A stretch of 64,000 bases of DNA from Pegoplata infirma (GCA_963921195.1 OY992536.1:237558023-237622022), one strand, 5' to 3'; shown: positions 10,090 to 22,127, counted from the stretch's first letter. Notes: generated from the letters alone by a model not told the origin. Program-made: numbers and translations.

Positions 10090-11262
10090 ATGTATATTAG
10101 GGTGGCACGAACAATGACTTTTTTTGAATTTCGTCGATCGCCGGGAAAATTATGGTTCGTGTTGGTCTAAAACTCTATGTTTAAATTTTTAGCCAAACAA
10201 AACTAGCCCGTGCTTTTGGGAGGTTAAAATTTTGCCCAACCAATTTCTTTTTTCATTCAAACCAAACAAACAAATTTTTTCAATTTTTTATTTTGTTTTT
10301 AATTATTATTTTACTTGATTAGCTTATTAACGACTATAAATTTCATTTTGGTGAGGTAAACGCTTTAAAACTGACTTCGAAAAAAAAAATTTAGGGCCGT
10401 TGCAGTCACACTCCAAAAAATTTTTTGAAAAAAACTTTATTACTTTTGAGTCAAAACTTTTGACTCGAAAGATTTTTTTTCTGAGATGTTGCTTTTAATG
10501 ATACATATCAACAAAAAAAATCTTATTTCTATCTGCAACATCTTTATCACGTACTAAAATGTATCAAAAAATTCACTTTTTACCTTTCTCACATTTTATG
10601 TATTATCACAAAAAATTGCTGGGCAAATTATGGTTGGTTTTTGTCTAAGAACTCTATATTTAAGTTTTTAGCCAAATCGGACAATTTTAACCTGTGCCGC
10701 TGAAGTGTTAAAGTTTGGCCCTAAAATATTTTCTTTTGATTTAAACAAAAAATTTAAACCACCCAGGGGCACGGGCTAAAATTGTCCGATTTGGCTAAAA
10801 ACTTAAACATATAGCTTTTACACCACAACGAACGATAATTTGCCAGGCATCTAACAAAGTTATTTTTATTTTTTTGACAATACATAAAATTTGAAAAAAA
10901 GTGTAAAAACGTGTTTTTTATGATTTTTTGATACATTTAAAAACACGACAAAGATGTCACAGATAGGAATATTTTTTTTTTGTGGATGCATCTCAGCCAA
11001 AATTTTTTCAAGTCAAAATTAAAAAAATATTCATAGAGTATTTTTTTTTTTTCGAAGCCAATTTTGAAGCAGAAAGGGTTATCTTACCAAAATGAAATTT
11101 TTCGTCATTATTAAGCTAATCATGTAAAGTAATAATTAAAAAATAAATTTAAGGCACAGGTTAATTTTGTCCGATTTGGCTAAAAATTTAAACATGAGAT
11201 TTTTAGACCAAAAAGAATCATAATTTGCCTGGTGATCGACGAAATTTAAAAAACCGAAATTT
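10090..11262. repeat. Large imperfect palindrome (foldback)
   Basis: Left-arm blocks CTATGTTTAAATTTTTAGCC, GCTTATTAACGACTATAAAT and TTTTAACCTGTGCC recur inverted on the right as GGCTAAAAATTTAAACATG, CGTCATTATTAAGC and GGGCACGGGCTAAAATTG. The centre is near 10,700-10,735. Arms of ~550 bp span almost the whole stretch. No reading frame is preserved. Confidence 0.6.
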
Positions 11263-12384
11263 TTTTCAAAAACCGTGCTAAAGTTTATATTATCGAATTT
11301 GTGTTTTGTTTCCAATTTGTTTTTGTACAATATGGTACTTTATTGCATTTGGACAACTAAATATCATGGGGGTTTTAATTAAATGGCATTAACATCAAAA
11401 TAATTCAGATATGAATTCATAACAATATTTAGTTTTTTTTTACTTTTCCCCTTCCTGATAACTTAAAGGTCTAATGGGAGAATGTTCCACAAACGTTGAT
11501 AAAAAATACTGGGGTATTTTGACAAATGTCAGTTTAACACATTCCGTGTTAAAATTTTCTTTGATAACAATAATTGAAATATTTTAAGGATTTGCGACTT
11601 TCCCTTTGGAAAAATTATGAGACTTTTTTTATTATTAACTGTACTTTTACTTCTTATGTTCAAAATAATAAAAACATTTTCTATTTTGAAAAATATTAAC
11701 CGTGGAAATAAATTTTTATTTAAATAAAATATCGAATCCAAATCAAAATACTCTGATTGCTTTACAAAGATTATTAAAATTTTTAACATTAGATTTTGGG
11801 GAAAATAATTTTCTTGAATGTTTTCAATTTTTTTCAATAAAAATAGATTACTTAATTTTTTTATTATAAAATGATGTTCTTAAAAAAAAATAACGCAAAT
11901 TTCATAATTATTAATTAATATTTCTAATTTTTATTCCTCGGGCAACGCCGGGTACTCTGCTAGTCTCATATATTATGCAAAGAAACTTTGTCATAATGAA
12001 AGGTCTTTGGAAAACCTATCTACGTATGCTAAGAACGTGTCCAAACACGCACAACTTTTCGTCATATTGAGTAAAATACCAAAATTTTAGGAATTTTTGT
12101 TAATAAGTCGAAAAATATTATCTTTTTTGGCCCGTTGTTAGCACCACGAGAGGGGTATTTTTAATACCTTGAATCTGATACCACACATGCCTATATTAAT
12201 TTTGTTTAAATAGGTGTAAATCGTAAAAAATTGAAAAAGGTCAATTTCCCCCATACAAATCGACCCCCCCCCTAAAAATGAGTTTGGGCCGCTAAGAAAA
12301 ATACGTGTCGAATTAACTTTTGTTCTTAACAACATATCCAAATTTCATGAAGATCGAAGGGTGACACCAGGGGGACTTCCCTTG

Positions 12385-12549
12385 TTAGTTCATACACATT
12401 TGAGAACCCCATTGGGTTCGGACCCGATAGGTCCAGACCTCGATGGGCCTAGACCTAGTTGGGTTCCTTAAAAATCGTCAGAGTTTTTAATTCAAAATTT
12501 GTGTCCGTTTTGCTCTACCTTGCTTAGTTTTTAAGATACGTGACTTTAC
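12385..12549. other. Short spacer with a GC-rich repeated phrase
   Basis: At 12405-12475 the words TTGGGTTCGGACCCGATAGG, CCAGACCTCGATGGGC and CTAGACCTAGTTGGG form a short imperfect tandem repeat, unlike the AT-rich surroundings. Its origin is unknown. Confidence 0.4.
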
Positions 12550-12955
12550 ACTAAGAAAATTATGTCATTAACTGTTTGTAGGTTATTTTAAAAAGTAATC
12601 AGTAAAGTTATTTTAAAAGAAAAATCAGTTATTTTATACAGGATTTAATTTTTTTACTATTTCTGTAGTTTAAAAAAAATAATTTACTGTATTAAAAACG
12701 AATTTTCTGTTACATTTAATTTCGGCAGTAAAAAATTTCTTCTATAGGTTTACTGTTTTTCAATACAAAATAACTGAATATTCACTAGTTTTTTAATGTT
12801 TTGGTTGGTCATTAAATTAACATTTAAAATTGACTGTAATATGTTTTTATTTTAAATGAAAAAACAGTGGAATGGTTTTTAAATAAAATTTCATTTGTTT
12901 TAAGTGAATATTCACTGGAATTTACCTACATAATTTTTTTAGTGTAGGGGACCAC
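12550..12955. mobile_element. MITE with ACACTAA inverted ends
   Basis: The left end TACACTAAGAAAATTATGT is mirrored by ACATAATTTTTTTAGTGTA on the right. The inside carries repeated CAGTTATTTTA / TTTTACTG phrases and no gene. I could not define a target duplication. Confidence 0.5.
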
Positions 12956-14890
12956 GGGGGTTTTGAGAAATAAAAAACTCGATAACTTCAAAAATATTAC
13001 TTGGAGAGCTTTTTTGCGGTCTTGTTCTACGTGATGAGGGCTACAAAAATGCTTTCAGACTTTTTGTTGTGTCGTCAATATTTACTGAGATATGAGCATT
13101 TTAAAATTTTTGGGAATGCTAACTTTTATAATTAGCGATACTATGGAGAGCCTGAGAGCCAAAAATGGCCTTCATTTTGCTCTATCTGGCTTAGTTTCCA
13201 AGATAGCGCCATTTTAACTTTTCATAAAAAAAAATACAATTTATTTTTGCTAATATTATCAAAAAACGTTTAAAAATTTGGTCAACTCAATTGAAAATTT
13301 AGCAAAAATTTGCGAAATAATGTAAGAGACAAAAAAGTTGAAAGAAAGTATGAGGTGAGGTTGAGATTGCTAGAAATAGAATTGTAGTGTTGGAAACTGT
13401 CAAAATTTATTCTGTAGAAACTATAAATATTCACATATATAAAAAACAGTTTTCATTAACAAGACAAACCGACATTTAAAATCCTACTGAAGATGACACT
13501 AACTGGGGTGTTTGAAACCGGTATAGGAAATACCAGAAATGTCTATAATTTTTAGAAATTCAATTTTTCTTCAGCATTTTTTCAACTTGAACCCTTATAA
13601 CAAATATAATTAGAGCCCGTGCTCGATCTGTACTTACAGAAAAAATCAAATAAAAAAGTTAAAATTTTGTTTAAAATTGCTAATGAGCTAAATGAAGTTT
13701 TCAAGATATTTTTGCTAACATGCTAATCTCAACTAAAAATTGTCTAAAGGTTAGCTTACTAGCATAAGCAAAAAAAAAAAAAGTATATCTGCTAATGTAT
13801 TATTTTGGGGGTAATTGTTTTTTAATAAATCCGAGAATTTGACAATTATAAAAACTTAAAGGGACCAGAATCTTAAAGAGGATAAAGGAATAATGCTACA
13901 AAGGCTGGATTACTCAATTCTCCGTTATAAAATCACTCTCCGTTAAATTTAACTTTTTCATACAAATTTTGACATAAGACTCGGTTAAATCGGCAGTTAG
14001 CAGCTAACTTTTCATTGAGTAATCCGCCCTAAATTTTTTTTTAAGTTTTTTTTTTTAACTGATTCACAGCAATAAAATTAAGTCAATATTTGAAAATAAA
14101 TATTTAAATAAATTCAGTTTGTAACATTTATTTAATTTGATAACAGTAACATAATCAATTATTTTCTTTAGTTATTCAATCTCAATTAAAATTTTAATTT
14201 TCTTTTGCCTTTCAAAGTTTTATTTAATAAAATTTTTAAAACATTTACCAGTTTATTAACTGAATTTTATGAATTTTTAACCCGTTGGCATTTTAAAAAT
14301 TGAAATAATAATTTTATTGCATTATATTTGTTTATAATTTAAAGCCAAAACCAGTAATCATTCAACATCATAATCATGCAAACAGTCATAATTTTGAAAT
14401 GAGAGCTGACATTGGTGCTAAAATAAACAACCCGTAAGGAATGTAAGAAGACACCAACAGCCAACCAACCAGCCATCATCCTTATCAACAATATAACTGG
14501 AAAATATTTATATAAAGCAAGAAAATAAAGGATACATCTTAATTTATCTTAAAGTTATTTAGTTTGATTTCAAAGTGCTTCAGCTGCTGCTGCCAACTAA
14601 CAATCCGTCGGGAGTGTATTTATTTAGTTAGAAAGTAGTGAAGCTGTCAATATAAACAGGACTAAACAACTAAATAATATTACAAGAAGTACGATTAAAT
14701 ATAAAATGAAAACTAACTAAAGACATTTGTGTACAACCATACAATAAAACATGAATAGAATGGAAAAAGTCCATGACTTTTTGTTGGTGTCTCACAATAA
14801 GACAGTGGGATTAGAGTAACAAAAAAAAGTGATACAAAAATATGAATTTTTTTTTGATTATAGCAGATACAAAATAATTAAGTTTCTATG
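12956..14890. other. AT-rich DNA with a recently duplicated 0.3 kb segment
   Basis: It begins with diverged sequence also present near 21,150-21,300 (TATGAGCATTTTAAAA, TTTTGCTCTATCT). It contains the near-identical segment at 13316-13613, described separately, and then unremarkable AT-rich sequence. Around 14,440-14,600 the composition is more even and lacks obvious repeats (CCAACCAACCAGCCATCATC), but no exon can be argued. Confidence 0.45.
13316..13613 (+). repeat. Dispersed 0.3 kb repeat, copy 1
   Basis: From AATAATGTAAGAGAC to CCCTTATAACAAA this matches 21671-21959 with only a handful of differences, in the same orientation about 8.36 kb apart. It contains GGGGTGTTTGAAACCGG and GACAAACCGACATTTAAAAT. 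It is the best-conserved end of a larger, older repeat shared by both places. The family is unknown to me. Confidence 0.85.
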
Positions 14891-15460
14891 ATAGGACATA
14901 ATCCCCACGGACATTATCCCCATAACGGATATAAGGATTTGGACCCAATACATCACGGTCATAATCCCCACATTAGTTGTGAAGACTATTACCATTTTAA
15001 AAACGGTCATAATCCGAACGGGGATTATGTCCCTTCCCTGTTGGGAATACGACTGAAACTTTTTCGGTCTTAGCCCCCATTTATATTATGGAGTCTAACT
15101 AATGTAAGTCTCAAACAATTTCGGTCATAATTCCCTAATTTTGCGGAGAGGGTGGGTTTATTGAAGTATCGCGCATTTTGTAATTCCTATTCCCGCAGGA
15201 ATAGGCTAAAAATGCTGCTTGTGCGCAGTCGACACACGTACACTATAAAATGTTGTTGCTTTGTTGACATTTAGCTTGCTACTACCACACAAGCATAAAT
15301 GTTATAGTATGTGTGTGCCCCCAGTGGTTTAATACATAGAGTTTGCAATCCCTAATTATTGGGATTAAGACCAACTAGTTTAGTAGACATAATCGCTGTA
15401 ATTGGGATTATGTAAATTTTTTTACGTGGTCATTATTCCCATAAATCTTGGAGTTATGTG
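14891..15460. mobile_element. GGGATTATG foldback element, copy 2 (with insert)
   Basis: It opens GGACATAATCCCCACGGACA and has the same interior words as other copies (CGGTCATAATCCCC, GGGATTATGTCCC). Between about 15150 and 15345 lies different sequence of more even composition, with AATTCCTATTCCCGCAGG and GTGCGCAGTCGACACACG, after which the family resumes (GGGATTAAGACC, GGGATTATG). Ends are decayed. Confidence 0.55.
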
Positions 15461-15760
15461 CATTTTTAACATGATAATGCTTTTAGTTTGACTATATAAC
15501 AGACATGTGCAGGAATGCATTTAAGAGTAGTTTAGAGACATTCTAAAAGTTTAGAATGGAAAATACTATTCTATTCTTTCAGTTCGACACGAATGAATAA
15601 TGTATTCTATGCTTGCAATGAAAAAAAAAAAACAAAAAAACGAGTACAGTATTTAATTTTAAATGCTGTACTCTGAAGCGAATAAATTAAATGATTTTTT
15701 CATGAAAAAAAGTTTTTTTTCCACATTTTTTTTTTTTGACAAAAGTATTAAAACACCTAA
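15461..15760. other. AT-rich spacer
   Basis: There is no gene or clear repeat; it contains short A and T runs. Confidence 0.4.
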
Positions 15761-16535
15761 ATTCAACCGAAAAAAGTAGCATTTTTGACTTTATCCCTTT
15801 CGAATTTTATGAAACATGTAGTAAATAAATATATAATAATAGTTTTGATCACATGATCAATTACACAGCTCAACAAGAAAATGCGTATTGGATTCTGGTT
15901 AGTGATTTGGATAGTGTCTGTTGCGCTGATTCTAAACCCGGAGCCCAAATTTGTCTATCACGTCAGGATTTTGAGTAATTCGCGGTTAAAGTGCCGAAAA
16001 AGGGCATTTTTGACCCTTTTTAAAAGCTTAGAAAATATTATCCTGACATGCAAATGACATGGTATCAAGCCCATTCGGAAGCCTGTAATTTTCTCTTGAA
16101 GATAAGATGATATGTTCTAAAAATTTAGTTTTCTAAAATGGTAAAAAAATCATTAGCAAAAAACCTTCAATTTTTTCAATATTTAGTTTATTTATACAGT
16201 GTTTTTTAACAAATTTCCATACAAATTCACACGTAAATTTTAGATTTAAAGCACTTGTGGGTAATGATTTTTTTTACCCTTTTAGAAAATAAAATTCCAA
16301 GAAGATTTGATCTTGTCTGAAAGAGAAAATTACACACTTTCAAATGAGCTAGATACCAAGTCATTTGCATGTCAAGATCTTATTTTATAGGCGTTCAAAA
16401 ATGGTCAAAATTGGCATTTTTTGACACTTTAACCGTGATTTTCTCAAAATTGTGACGTGATAGAAAAATTTAAGTAACCGTTTTGGAATCGGGGCACCAA
16501 ACCCTATCAACTTTTTTTGGTTTCATCCAAAACGC
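15761..16535. repeat. Imperfect palindrome (foldback) of ~0.77 kb
   Basis: Left-arm phrases TATCACGTCAGGATTTTGAG, GCGGTTAAAGTGCC, CCTGACATGCAAATGACATG and GTAATTTTCTCTTGAAGA are answered on the right by TTCAAAATTGTGACGTGATA, ACACTTTAACCG, AAGTCATTTGCATGTCAAGA and GAAAGAGAAAATTACAC, inverted. The centre is near 16,200. It is probably a foldback or non-autonomous DNA element; it has no gene. Confidence 0.65.
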
Positions 16536-16675
16536 AGCGACAAACCTCAGATTTGTAGAGCGGTGTTATTTTTATTTATTTTTTTTCTAATTATTTACAA
16601 CTCATTTTTAATAAATTCCACCTAACCGAGAACTGGTAACAATGACCGTCGTCTCGTTGTAGCGAAAAAACCAAG

Positions 16676-16746
16676 GGTTCTGGCGGGAATCGAACCCACG
16701 ACCCCCACGTTGAAAGGCTAGCACGCTACCAACTAGCCTACGGGGG
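16676..16746 (-). ncRNA. tRNA-like sequence (pseudogene or SINE head)
   Basis: Read on the minus strand it has GGCTAGTTGGTAGC (A box and D arm), an anticodon-loop-like CCTTTCAAC and a perfect T arm, GTGGG-TTCGATT-CCCGC, with the canonical B box GGTTCGATTCC. The acceptor ends do not pair and no intact anticodon stem forms. It is GC-rich against an AT-rich background, as a young tRNA-derived promoter would be. Confidence 0.6.
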
Positions 16747-17789
16747 CCCCCCTGAAACATAAATAAACAAATATCGTACTGAAACATGCAGTATAGTGGC
16801 GCTATTTATAGGCCCAACCCAGAATCTCAAAGAAAAAATATACCCGAGTAAAAATGAATACATATAATTTTACATTATTTGATGTATGTATATATAGCCA
16901 TATGAAATAATGTGTTTTCATATCAAACAAAGTATATAATTATATCTCGCGTTGAGTTTTTCCAAATTTTTTAAATGGAGTTATATAAAATTACATCTAA
17001 TGATAACCATATTAATATATAAATACATGTGGTAGACATAATCATATGTGACACATATAGCTTAATCTGATTGCATACATATTTATATGTGACTTAATAT
17101 CAAATAACGTATACGAGCATATTTAAAAAAAATCCAATATCATTATATATATAATTATATATGACTTACAAGAAACCATTTAAAATTATATATGACTTAC
17201 AAGAAACCATTTAAAACTATATATGGTTCCATCTTAAAAAACGAAAAATATTTTTTTCAAATATAATTATATATGGTCGCACATATAACTCTATATACAG
17301 TTATATAAAACTATACATGGCATCATACATTTATTTCTTTAATATTATCAAAGATATAATTATAAATGGCTTATGAGATACCGTATATAGTTTTGTGAGG
17401 TACCATATAAATACAATTTTTTTTTTTAACTCTATATATAATTTTAAATGGTGGCACATGTAACGCCATATAAAATGTTATACAATTGTATAAGGTAAAA
17501 AATATTTTTTTCTTTCACAATATTTTATATATAATTATGCATACTTTTATATGACAGTATTTCAATATTTTTTTTTTAATGTTGCATCATATATATTTTT
17601 ATTTAAGTATACAAGAGAGCTTGTATAATTATATATGATTCTCAAAGCACCTAAAATCAGTCAAAAAAAAATATATATAAATTCTATAAATTTTTAAATA
17701 GAAAAAAAATCTGTTTAATCCATTGTATTTTAAAACTTAAAAAAATTCATATTGGATTTTAAAAGTTAAATTTTTAAAAAATGCATGTT

Positions 17790-18345
17790 ACTTAAATAGT
17801 TGTGTGTAACTTTATATAAGATCATATAAGATAATATATGATGCTTGGGGACCCCGAGTTCGATTCCCGGCTCAACCCAGAAAAAAACTATTTTTTTTTA
17901 ATTTTTTAAAAAAGAAAACATGTTTTTAAAGCTTCTTGTTTTTTCTAAACTTAAAAATATTGAATAATTAAATTTCTATGGTAAAATCTAAAAATAAATA
18001 TTATTTATTTATAATTATATAATTTTATATATTACATCATATAAGTTAATATATGGTTCCTAGGGACCCTGGGTTCGATCCCCGGCTGAGCTAAGAAAAA
18101 AAGTTGTTTTTTTTAATTTTTTTTTTTAAAGAAAATATGTTTTAGAAGCTTTAATATTTTACTAAACATAAAAATATTGATTAATTTATTTTTTATGATA
18201 ATATTTAGAAATAAATGTTATTTATATATAGTAATATAACTTTCTATATTGCATCATATATGATAATATATAATTCTTGAGGACCCTGAGTTCGATTCCC
18301 GACTAAGTCAAGAAAAAAATTATTTTTTTTTTTTAAATTTTTTTT
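17790..18345 (+). repeat. Three tandem ~216 bp units with tRNA-like B boxes
   Basis: The phrase GGACCCTGAGTTCGATTCCC occurs at about 17851, 18065 and 18281 with small changes, each followed by CGGCT-CAACCCAGAAAAAAA-like sequence, a poly-T stretch, AAAGAAAA-ATGTTTT-AAGCTT and ATATTGCATCATATA. Offsets are 215 and 217 bp. Each unit carries the core of a polymerase III B box (GTTCGATTCC) but no A box. Confidence 0.75.
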
Positions 18346-18896
18346 AATCTAAATGATTTTTTAATGCGTTTTCGTTTTTCAAATTTAAAAAAAAATAAAA
18401 TCCCTGAATTTTAACAAAAATATTTCAAAAATAATTATATTTTGATATAATTATATATTATTTAATCCGAAGAAAAAAATATTTTAAAACTTTAATGTTT
18501 AACCATCAATATCTCTGGTTTTAAGAGAGCTAAAGTCCTCAGATCAAGCTCAAATCAAAGCTTTATTTGTTGCCAATAATTAAAAGTGTATTTGGTTCGA
18601 ACTTATGTTAGCAATATTTTCAGATAAAATTATTTTTGTCTGAAAAAACTTCCGAAAAAAACTTAAAACTCATTATTTGGCCGTTTGTGAGTAAAAAAGT
18701 TTATACATGTTTTATACCATTTTAAAGGTATTTTTATTAAATATACAACGGCAGAAAGAAAATTTGGATCCGATGAAAAATGTGAAGCTCATAAGCCAAA
18801 AACCGTTTTTCTTTAAAGCTTTATAACTTGGAAAGTTAAGAGCATTGGAAGATGAAAATCATGTTGTTGAACTCAGTATTAAACCCCCTATTAGCT

Positions 18897-19848
18897 CACA
18901 CAGAAAATAATATCGTAATTTTTTTTTTAATTAAAAATGGATTTGATATTAAATTTAACTTCAATTAAACATTTTAATTGATTCAATTAATGTTTTAATT
19001 GAATTCTTGACTTTACTGAAAACAAAAATAAAATAAACAAACGAAACCGGTTTTGTATGCATTAGTGTTAGTAGCCAATGAAAAAAAAAAATGCAAAAAA
19101 CAACAAAAAAAACTTTTGAACTATTGTTTTGTATATTTTGGTGGTAGCAGCCAATGAATACATAAAAACGCAAGAACAAAATTTAGTTTTATTGTTTTCT
19201 TTAAGGCGACTGGTCGTTGCGGATAAATTGTTCGCTGATAAAATTTGTACAGTTGAAACAAAAAAAAAATTATATGATGTGTTTTGCACATTGAAATATA
19301 ATACAATTTTTTTTTGTTTCAACTTTACTAAAGCGACAAAAATGCATGCAATAACAAGATTTAAAAATAAAAATGTAGTTTTAAATAGTTATTGATATTT
19401 TAAAATACTACTATAATGTTTCTATGCAAAACTATACCAACTGTTTATATTTAATAAAGAAAAAAAATCTTAATAATAAAAAACAAAAAAATTCTATGTT
19501 TATTTATTTTAGGGCATTTTTTGAAGTTTAACTTTAAAATTAAATTGAGTTGTGGTCTTTTTTCAATTAAACATTTTATGTGAATCAATAAATCTATATT
19601 ATTGATTTTTAATTTTATATTATTTTTTTTTTAGTTTATTTAATTACAATTTTAATTGGTTTTCCATTTTATTTTCAATTAAAACTTTAATTGATTCAAT
19701 TAACAATTTAATTAATTTATAAAACTATTTTCAAACAAAATGAGTAATTAATATGCGCATTTTCGTGATACGTCCGAAATCAATTAATTTTTTAATTGAA
19801 TCAACGAATTTCGTAATTGAAATTCATTTTTATTTTTTTCTGTGCAGC
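18897..19848. mobile_element. Nested AT-rich element with CACAGAAAA ends
   Basis: The left end CACAGAAAATAAT is mirrored by the TTTTTTTCTGTG right end. Inside are many copies and inversions of TTCAATTAAA / TTTAATTGATTCAATTAA, probably subterminal repeats. The phrase TAGCAGCCAATGAATAC appears twice in slightly different form. The frames seen here are low complexity and not convincing as genes. Confidence 0.45.
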
Positions 19849-20084
19849 AAATAAACTAAAAAAAAAAAAAAATCACAAATTTTAACAAAAATTTTCTAAG
19901 TCTTTTTTAAAATTTTGTTCAAATTCAAATCGAATATAATTTGATGCAATCATATACACAATAAGATAAACTGGATTTAATTATATATAAGTTAAACTTG
20001 ATATAATTATATATGATAAACTATTTTCAAAAATTTTCTAAGTTTTTTTAAAACATAGTCTTTTAAAGTTGTCATTTATTAACA

Positions 20085-20160
20085 ACGTCCGCTGGGTCAG
20101 AGGGTAGAGATTGCGATTACAAAACAGTTGGTAGCTGTTCGATTCCCCCGCCGCTCGAAG
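20085..20160 (+). ncRNA. tRNA-like sequence, degenerate
   Basis: GCTGGGTCAGAGGGTAGAG resembles an A box region and GCTGTTCGATTCCCCC a B box, at about the right spacing. The stems do not pair convincingly, so it is a tRNA-derived fragment and not a gene. It sits inside the 3.8 kb element. Confidence 0.45.
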
Positions 20161-20861
20161 TTTTTTTTTTTTTTTTAAATAAATTTTAATTATATATATT
20201 TATATCTTAATATTGAAAAAAATTGTTTGGATAAAACTTTATCAGTTCTAAAAATAGATTTTATTGTTCGGATTAAATTATATATAGTTCTAAAAATAGA
20301 TTTTTTTTTTCGGATAAAATTTTATCTAAAGTTTTTTGTAATATTTTTTTTTTTTTTCGTATGAAATTTTATCTTTTTTTATCCAGCTAAAAAAATATTT
20401 TTTTTTTTGCCTTGGTCCAATAAGATCCAACCATTTTTCGGATGAAATTGTATCCCACCGATTAAAACTGATCTAATTAGATAAACCCACTTTTCGGATC
20501 AAATTGTATCCGTCCGGTTAAAACTGATCTAATCTTAGCGATCCATTTTTCGGATCAGTGCTGATCTTTCAAATCTCGGATCTATCAACAGATCTGGAAT
20601 AATATAAGAACATATATTGCTTCATACAAAAATTTTTACTCGGGTACTTATAAGTATTTTTTTTTTTTTCAAGGGAAAATACACCTCTTTTTCTTTCCTG
20701 TCACTGTGCTCTATTGGTATTAAAAGTTGGTGGGGTCAACTCGTTGGTTGAATTGAGGTGTTTAAGCTGAAATTTTTTTTTGGCAATTTTTGTTTTGAAA
20801 ATTTTTTTTTAATCTATAACTTTATAACAAAACAGAGCAAAATTTCATGTCAAAATCGCAG

Positions 20862-21335
20862 AAGACTCTTCAGGAAAAGTTGACCTCTTCACATGTGTGG
20901 ACCGCATCAAGTCCTAACTTTGAATCCAAAAATTCGAACTCCTGGAAATTTGAAAATGCTCATATCTTGGTAACTACCGCTAACACGACAAAAAGTTGCG
21001 AAGCAAATTTTGTAGCTCTTGTGTCAGTAAATAAGATCACCAAACACCCGAAAGCAATTCGAGCAATAGGTTTAGAGTTATTTTAGTTTGTAGGACCAAA
21101 TATGTTAAACACACTTAAAGCTCAAATAACCCAAAAACTATTACTCGGATTGCTCTCGGTTATTCGGTTGTCTTGTTCCACGGTCCAAGAGCTACAAAAT
21201 TGCTTCACAATTTTTTGTCGTGTCGGCGGTAGTTACCAATATATGAGCATTTTAAAACTTCCGTGATTTCAAATTTTTTGATTCAAAGTTCAGAGCCAAT
21301 ACGGTTCAAACATCTGAAGAGGTCAACTGTCCCTA
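20862..21335. repeat. Foldback, ~0.47 kb
   Basis: GTTGACCTCTTCACATGTGT, CATATCTTGGTAACTACCGC, CACGACAAAAAGTTGCGAAG and GAAAGCAATTCGAGC on the left are mirrored by GAGCAATCC-like, CTTCACAATTTTTTGTCGTG, GCGGTAGTTACCAATATATG and CATCTGAAGAGGTCAAC on the right. The centre is near 21,095. Confidence 0.65.
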
Positions 21336-21670
21336 CAGGGTCGCCATCGATTTTAATCCGAAATTTTGCTCCATTTTGCTCTATCTTGCTTAGTTTTCGA
21401 GATATGTGCCATATTTAGGGTTAAAACTTTATTTTTAGGAACCAATAGGTTTAACTTGAAATTTTTTGCTCGAATTGCTTTCAGGTGTTTTTTGAAAAAT
21501 AATTTTTTCAAAAAACAAGATGTGTGAACTTTAAATATTATAAATATTCTACAACACGGTGTATTTTTTGGAATCACTACTATGTTTGTCATACTAGAAA
21601 CGAATAATTTTTACATTCTAAACGTTCTAACATCAAAAAAAATTCCAGATCATGTTGGTAACCCTTGCAA

Positions 21671-21959
21671 AATAATGCAAGAGACAAAAAAGTTGAAAGA
21701 AAGTATGAAGTGAGGTTGAAATTGCTAGAAATAGAATTGTAGTGTTGGAAACTGTCAAAATTTATTCTGTAGAAACTATAAATATTCACATATATAAAAA
21801 ACAGTTTTCATTAACAAGACAAACCGACATTTAAAATCCTACTGATGATGACACTAACTGGGGTGTTTGAAACCGGTATAGGAAATACCAGAAATATTTA
21901 TAATTTTTAGAAATTCAATTTTTCTTCTACATTTTTTCAACTTGAACCCTTATAACAAA
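21671..21959 (+). repeat. Dispersed 0.3 kb repeat, copy 2
   Basis: Nearly identical to 13316-13613 and in the same orientation. The high identity contrasts with the diverged flanks, so this part either moved recently or has been homogenised by gene conversion. Confidence 0.85.
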
Positions 21960-22127
21960 AATTTTCACTTCGTGTCATTTCTCATCGACAAACACAGACA
22001 AACAGATAGATGGATTTCAGTAGAATGTCTTTGAAACATAATAAGGTCCTCGAAATATATTTTAATGCGTATTGCGTTTAATGACAAATTAATATAGCCT
22101 TATTTTTTCTAGAAAAATTTTTCTTTG

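Larger units (their letters stand above)
9397..11963 (+). mobile_element. Helitron-like non-autonomous element
   Basis: The 5' end TCTATACTATATACTATAAA follows an A. The 3' end is CTAG followed by a T. Twelve bases before the CTAG is a hairpin with 5 bp arms, CTCGG-GCAACG-CCGGG (one T-G pair). A 5' TC, a 3' CTRR end with an upstream hairpin, insertion between A and T and no target duplication are the signature of rolling-circle Helitrons; similar TCTATACTA and GGGTA-GCTAG ends are common in insects. No Rep/helicase is present. It contains a hAT-like MITE and a large palindrome. Confidence 0.55.
9299..12384. mobile_element. Harbinger-like inverted-repeat element with TTA target duplication
   Basis: The left end is CAGGGGAAGTCTCCTTAGTG, and the right end (reverse complement) is CAAGGGAAGTCCCCCTGGTG. 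TTA lies just outside both ends (9296-9298 and 12385-12387). Related elements at 44277-44534 (TCA) and 51646-52669 (TAA) share the terminus and have 3 bp duplications, as expected for PIF/Harbinger elements. The original element is short: about 100 bp on the left and 420 bp on the right, with similar inner sequence. Most of its present length is the Helitron-like insertion at 9397-11963. No transposase is encoded, so it is a MITE. Confidence 0.65.
16843..20644. mobile_element. 3.8 kb element with CCCGAGTAAAAAT inverted ends and TA duplication
   Basis: The left end CCCGAGTAAAAAT is mirrored by ATTTTTACTCGGG on the right. TA flanks both ends (16841-16842 and 20645-20646). A short relative with the same ends lies at 22128-22807. 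The subterminal DNA is rich in ATATATAATTATATA words. It holds a three-unit tandem array, a nested AT-rich element and tRNA-like pieces, but no transposase frame. A TA duplication fits a Tc1/mariner-type element; superfamily uncertain. Confidence 0.6.
20647..22125. other. Repeat-derived AT-rich DNA between two related MITEs
   Basis: It holds a ~0.47 kb foldback (20862-21335) and the second copy of the dispersed 0.3 kb repeat (21671-21959). The short frames here are side effects of palindromic repeats. No host gene was seen. Confidence 0.5.

Noticed and set aside
16676..16746. A functional tRNA gene on the minus strand
   Set aside because: T arm is perfect but acceptor stem and anticodon stem fail.
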